A DNA stretch of 14,542 nucleotides, taken from positions 1 through 14,542 of the forward strand of contig DJIF01000087.1 of NCBI GenBank assembly GCA_002433485.1, written 5' to 3'. This DNA comes from Deltaproteobacteria bacterium UBA6601. GTDB taxonomy: Bacteria > Myxococcota_A > UBA796 > UBA9615. Of this stretch, positions 14,407-14,542 are shown one piece after another (the stretch's first letter is position 1; the number at the start of each line of letters is the position of its first letter). The translations under genes were made by a program, and so were the position numbers. The notes under the pieces are model-generated. The model was not told where the DNA came from. It saw only the letters and a list, made by a program, of their open reading frames with translations, and made no database searches.

Positions 14407-14427
14407 GCAACTTAATTGCTATAAATG
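14407..14427 (+). promoter_or_regulatory. Promoter-like element of the last lipoprotein gene, near-copy of that at 11151
   Basis: GCAACTTAATTGCTATAAA (14407-14425) differs from the block at 11151-11169 by two bases and has TATAAA at 14420-14425, 48 bp before the ATG. The outer arms GCAA and TTGC are kept in both copies. There is no good -35 hexamer, which again suggests a regulated promoter. Confidence 0.5.
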
Positions 14428-14473
14428 AATGGAAGCCGAAATAAATCGGTCCAACAATCACGAGAAACAAACT

Positions 14474-14542
14474 ATGCGCATACTTACCGCTCTTATCCTT
14501 AGTCTTTCACTTTGCGGTCTCATAACGGCTTGTGGCTCCGGA
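14474..14542 (+). CDS. Lipoprotein, N-terminal signal only (runs off window)
   Basis: From the ATG at 14474 the frame is open to the window edge, 23 codons. It encodes a basic start (MR), a hydrophobic segment and a lipobox LITAC with Cys20, followed by Gly-Ser-Gly. This is a canonical lipoprotein signal peptide; the mature domain is outside the window. It lies downstream of the TonB receptor and has a promoter element nearly identical to that of the His-rich lipoprotein gene, suggesting shared regulation. The ribosome site is weak (CGAGAAA). Function is unknown. Confidence 0.7.
   Translation, partial: MRILTALILSLSLCGLITACGSG

Noticed and set aside
14234..14470. Minus-strand 78-aa hydrophobic frame
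   Set aside because: Covers the receptor 3' end and the lipoprotein promoter; no ribosome site, and hydrophobicity arises from AT-rich intergenic DNA.

Overview
The window is bacterial and gene-dense, with moderately high GC by eye. The closest taxonomic hints are three proteins that begin like lipoproteins and carry acidic or His-rich linkers, and a TonB-dependent receptor fused to a TonB C-terminal-like domain. This combination points to Myxococcota/Bradymonadota-type 'deltaproteobacteria', but that is inference. No rRNA, tRNA, CRISPR array, insertion sequence or integrase is visible.

Layout. (1) 1-162 (-): 5' end of a lipoprotein gene whose linker has a 24-bp tandem repeat (DDDDSSPA). (2) 364-819 (+): YaiI/YqxD-family protein, with stops 3 bp from the next gene. 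(3) 823-2899 (-): a probable two-gene unit, a heme-oxygenase-like diiron oxidase (HDO)/TENA-fold protein followed by an unrecognised 443-aa protein. (4) 2971-3774 (+): a free-standing E2-type (CAT-like) acyltransferase catalytic domain, divergent from the HDO gene. (5) 3775-8118 (-): a tightly packed operon in the order isoprenylcysteine-type methyltransferase, RND/MMPL exporter, cytochrome P450. (6) 8288-9435 (+): a four-helix membrane protein and a Cys-rich small lipoprotein. (7) 9436-10978: a possibly frameshifted small gene divergent from a LysR regulator, the LysR gene, and a two-helix mini-protein on the opposite strand. (8) 11143-14328 (+): a His/Asp-rich lipoprotein, an intrinsic terminator, then a ZnuD-like TonB-dependent receptor with an N-terminal TonB_C domain. 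(9) 14474-end (+): start of another lipoprotein preceded by the same promoter-like element as the His-rich lipoprotein.

Two groups look functional. Region 2.2-8.1 kb gathers two putative oxygenases (HDO and P450), an acyltransferase-like protein, a membrane methyltransferase and an RND exporter. I read it as a possible small lipid-modification and export locus; its product is unknown. Region 11.1-14.5 kb looks like a metal (probably zinc) acquisition locus. A His-rich surface lipoprotein is paired with a TonB-dependent receptor. A strong terminator lies between them, and an almost identical promoter element precedes a second lipoprotein, suggesting a shared regulon.

All functional calls are made by eye from motifs. 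No database search was run.
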